This document shows, piece by piece, positions 62,936 through 64,000 of a stretch of 64,000 nt of DNA. The notes beneath the pieces are model-generated. The model did not search any database and was not told the DNA's origin. It saw only the letters and a program-made list of their open reading frames with translations. Each line of letters opens with the position of its first letter. The stretch's first letter is position 1. The translations under genes and the position numbers were made by a program. This stretch comes from Chryseobacterium phosphatilyticum (lineage in GTDB: Bacteria; Bacteroidota; Bacteroidia; Flavobacteriales; Weeksellaceae): contig NZ_PPED02000002.1 of NCBI RefSeq assembly GCF_002899825.2, positions 160,059-224,058 on the forward strand. Reading direction: 5' to 3'.

Positions 62936-63583
62936 ATGAAAAAAATTATTACAATATTCCTGATGACTTTTGCTGTTTTAGCTATAAAAGCTCAGGTTGG
63001 AATTAATACAAGTACACCCAAAGGGATGTTGGATGTAGAAGGAGAAACATTAGTTGAGTCTTATTTAATTGATACAGAAAATGCTACGGCAAGAGGAAAT
63101 TATCTTCTTCTTACCCGTTCCAAAGATACTTCACCTGTAGGAAAAGTAAAGCTGTTGGATATCTCGCTCCGTAATGTAGCACCTGTAAATATGTATAATG
63201 TTGTATTGAAAAATGTGAAGTTGGATGAAGTCGTTAATTTGAATACAGGATTAGATGCTGATAAATATGTTGTGGCTATTACAGGTGCTGTTTTTACCGG
63301 AGCGGTATCAGCAGCAAATACTTCAACTACTCCAAAATCGTATGGTTCTTATTCCACAGAAATTACTCAGGTAACAAAAAGCGGGAAGAAATATCATGCG
63401 ATCAATTTAAGTTTTAAAGGAGCAGGAACTGTCTCATCGGTAAACGGTACCTGGACTCTTACCTTAAACGTATTTGAAAAATCACTGGTGAAAGACTGGG
63501 GTACTTTTAATGGTTCAGTTTCATCGTCAGCTTCACCTGCTTATTCAGGAGTTTCAACCAATACGCCTTTAGGGCTTCAATAA
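62936..63583 (+). CDS. Secreted protein, (Q)VGINT family, paralogue 2
   Basis: A 215-residue exported protein, signal peptide ending near KAQ, mature start VGINTSTPKGMLDVEG. Shared blocks are NTGLDADKYVVAITGAVF and GTWTLTLNVFEKSLVKDW, aligned with paralogue 1. The rest is Ser/Thr-rich and predicted beta-rich. No known domain or sorting signal. It ends 7 bases before paralogue 3. Confidence 0.7.
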   Translation: MKKIITIFLMTFAVLAIKAQVGINTSTPKGMLDVEGETLVESYLIDTENATARGNYLLLTRSKDTSPVGKVKLLDISLRNVAPVNMYNVVLKNVKLDEVVNLNTGLDADKYVVAITGAVFTGAVSAANTSTTPKSYGSYSTEITQVTKSGKKYHAINLSFKGAGTVSSVNGTWTLTLNVFEKSLVKDWGTFNGSVSSSASPAYSGVSTNTPLGLQ

Positions 63584-63590
63584 AAAACAT

Positions 63591-64000
63591 ATGAAAAAGA
63601 AAATTTATATTACCATCATCATGTGTCTGGGGATGTTTTTGAACGCTCAGAGAGGGAAGGTAGGAATAAATACCTCCAATCCTGTTGAGACGCTTGATGT
63701 CAATGGAAAAACGCACACGAATTCTTTATACCTTAGAAATCCGGGTGAACCTACAATGACCGGAGGTAGTTTTTTAGCTACTTCAGAAAATGCAATGCAA
63801 CTCTATGATCCTACACTGGAAAGCAGTGGATTATTTAATTACCTGAAACTTTCTCTTACCGGAGTATCCGGAGCAGGAATTACAGACTATGATACAAAAA
63901 TAGATGCCAATAATTTCCTTGTGGTGCTTCATAACTATTCATTCAAACTCAATGACGGAACAACTAACGTTATGTTGGATTACGGAGATAATGGAGTGAA
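63591..64000 (+). CDS. Secreted protein, (Q)VGINT family, paralogue 3, truncated by the window end
   Basis: Read directly from the sequence: an ATG at 63591 opens a frame to the window end, giving MKKKIYITIIMCLGMFLNAQ and then RGKVGINTSNPVETLDVNGK. The shared central motif appears as DYDTKIDANNFLVVLHNYSF. Only about 136 residues are visible. It is the third member of the tandem set and carries a slightly different signal cleavage region (NAQRGK). Confidence 0.75.
   Translation, partial: MKKKIYITIIMCLGMFLNAQRGKVGINTSNPVETLDVNGKTHTNSLYLRNPGEPTMTGGSFLATSENAMQLYDPTLESSGLFNYLKLSLTGVSGAGITDYDTKIDANNFLVVLHNYSFKLNDGTTNVMLDYGDNGV

Overview
The window looks like chromosome of a low-GC, Chryseobacterium-like member of the Flavobacteriia (Bacteroidota). 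This rests on SusD, type IX secretion (T9SS) sorting tails, GEVED/fibronectin cargo, IPExxxVDY and DUF6452/DUF6048 proteins, and a recurrent -7 promoter box of the form TAnnTTTG in place of sigma70 boxes. The genus is an inference from protein character; no search was run.

Layout. 1-1038: the end of a SusD-like outer-membrane lipoprotein. 1266-11181: a ComEC-like channel, the three-gene succinate dehydrogenase operon (sdhCAB), a thioredoxin-fold lipoprotein without its CxxC, and rlmD followed by a DUF6452/DUF6048 pair. 11360-27717: four large secreted T9SS proteins on one strand, alternating reprolysin-like metallopeptidase, non-catalytic FN3/GEVED protein, metallopeptidase, non-catalytic FN3/GEVED protein. 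27779-30973 (minus): ruvB, PaiB-like, MBL hydrolase and coaE, probably one operon. 31289-36162: histidine-degradation genes hutI and hutG with a DUF695 gene between them, then an aldehyde dehydrogenase. 36247-40428 (minus): acpP-fabF-rnc-IPExxxVDY-pyk, tightly packed with two overlaps. 40901-43980: a frameshifted catB-type acetyltransferase, a second aldehyde dehydrogenase and an AraC regulator. 44032-44432 (minus): tmRNA. 44578-48576 (minus): a 1332-residue T9SS type B protein with a near-identical internal 690-bp repeat.

48824-61565 is the translation neighbourhood: rpsU, xerC-like recombinase, hpf, seven tRNAs (Thr-Tyr-Gly twice, then Thr), then an OmpR-type two-component system with a CzcCBA-like metal efflux operon, then tuf, tRNA-Trp, secE and nusG. 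nusG ends in a strong terminator and is not followed by rplK within the window. After about 740 bases without a convincing gene come three tandem short secreted paralogues that begin with a (Q)VGINT motif; the last runs off the end and was translated by eye.

How parts fit together: the response regulator and kinase precede the efflux operon, and three 11-bp direct repeats (TTTAA half-sites) lie between kinase and tolC-like gene just where an OmpR/PhoB activator would bind. The alternating peptidase/adhesin-like cluster shares a common C-terminal FN3-GEVED-sorting module that is conserved in protein but diverged at synonymous sites, suggesting selection on that module. No CRISPR array, prophage, insertion sequence or replication origin was seen.
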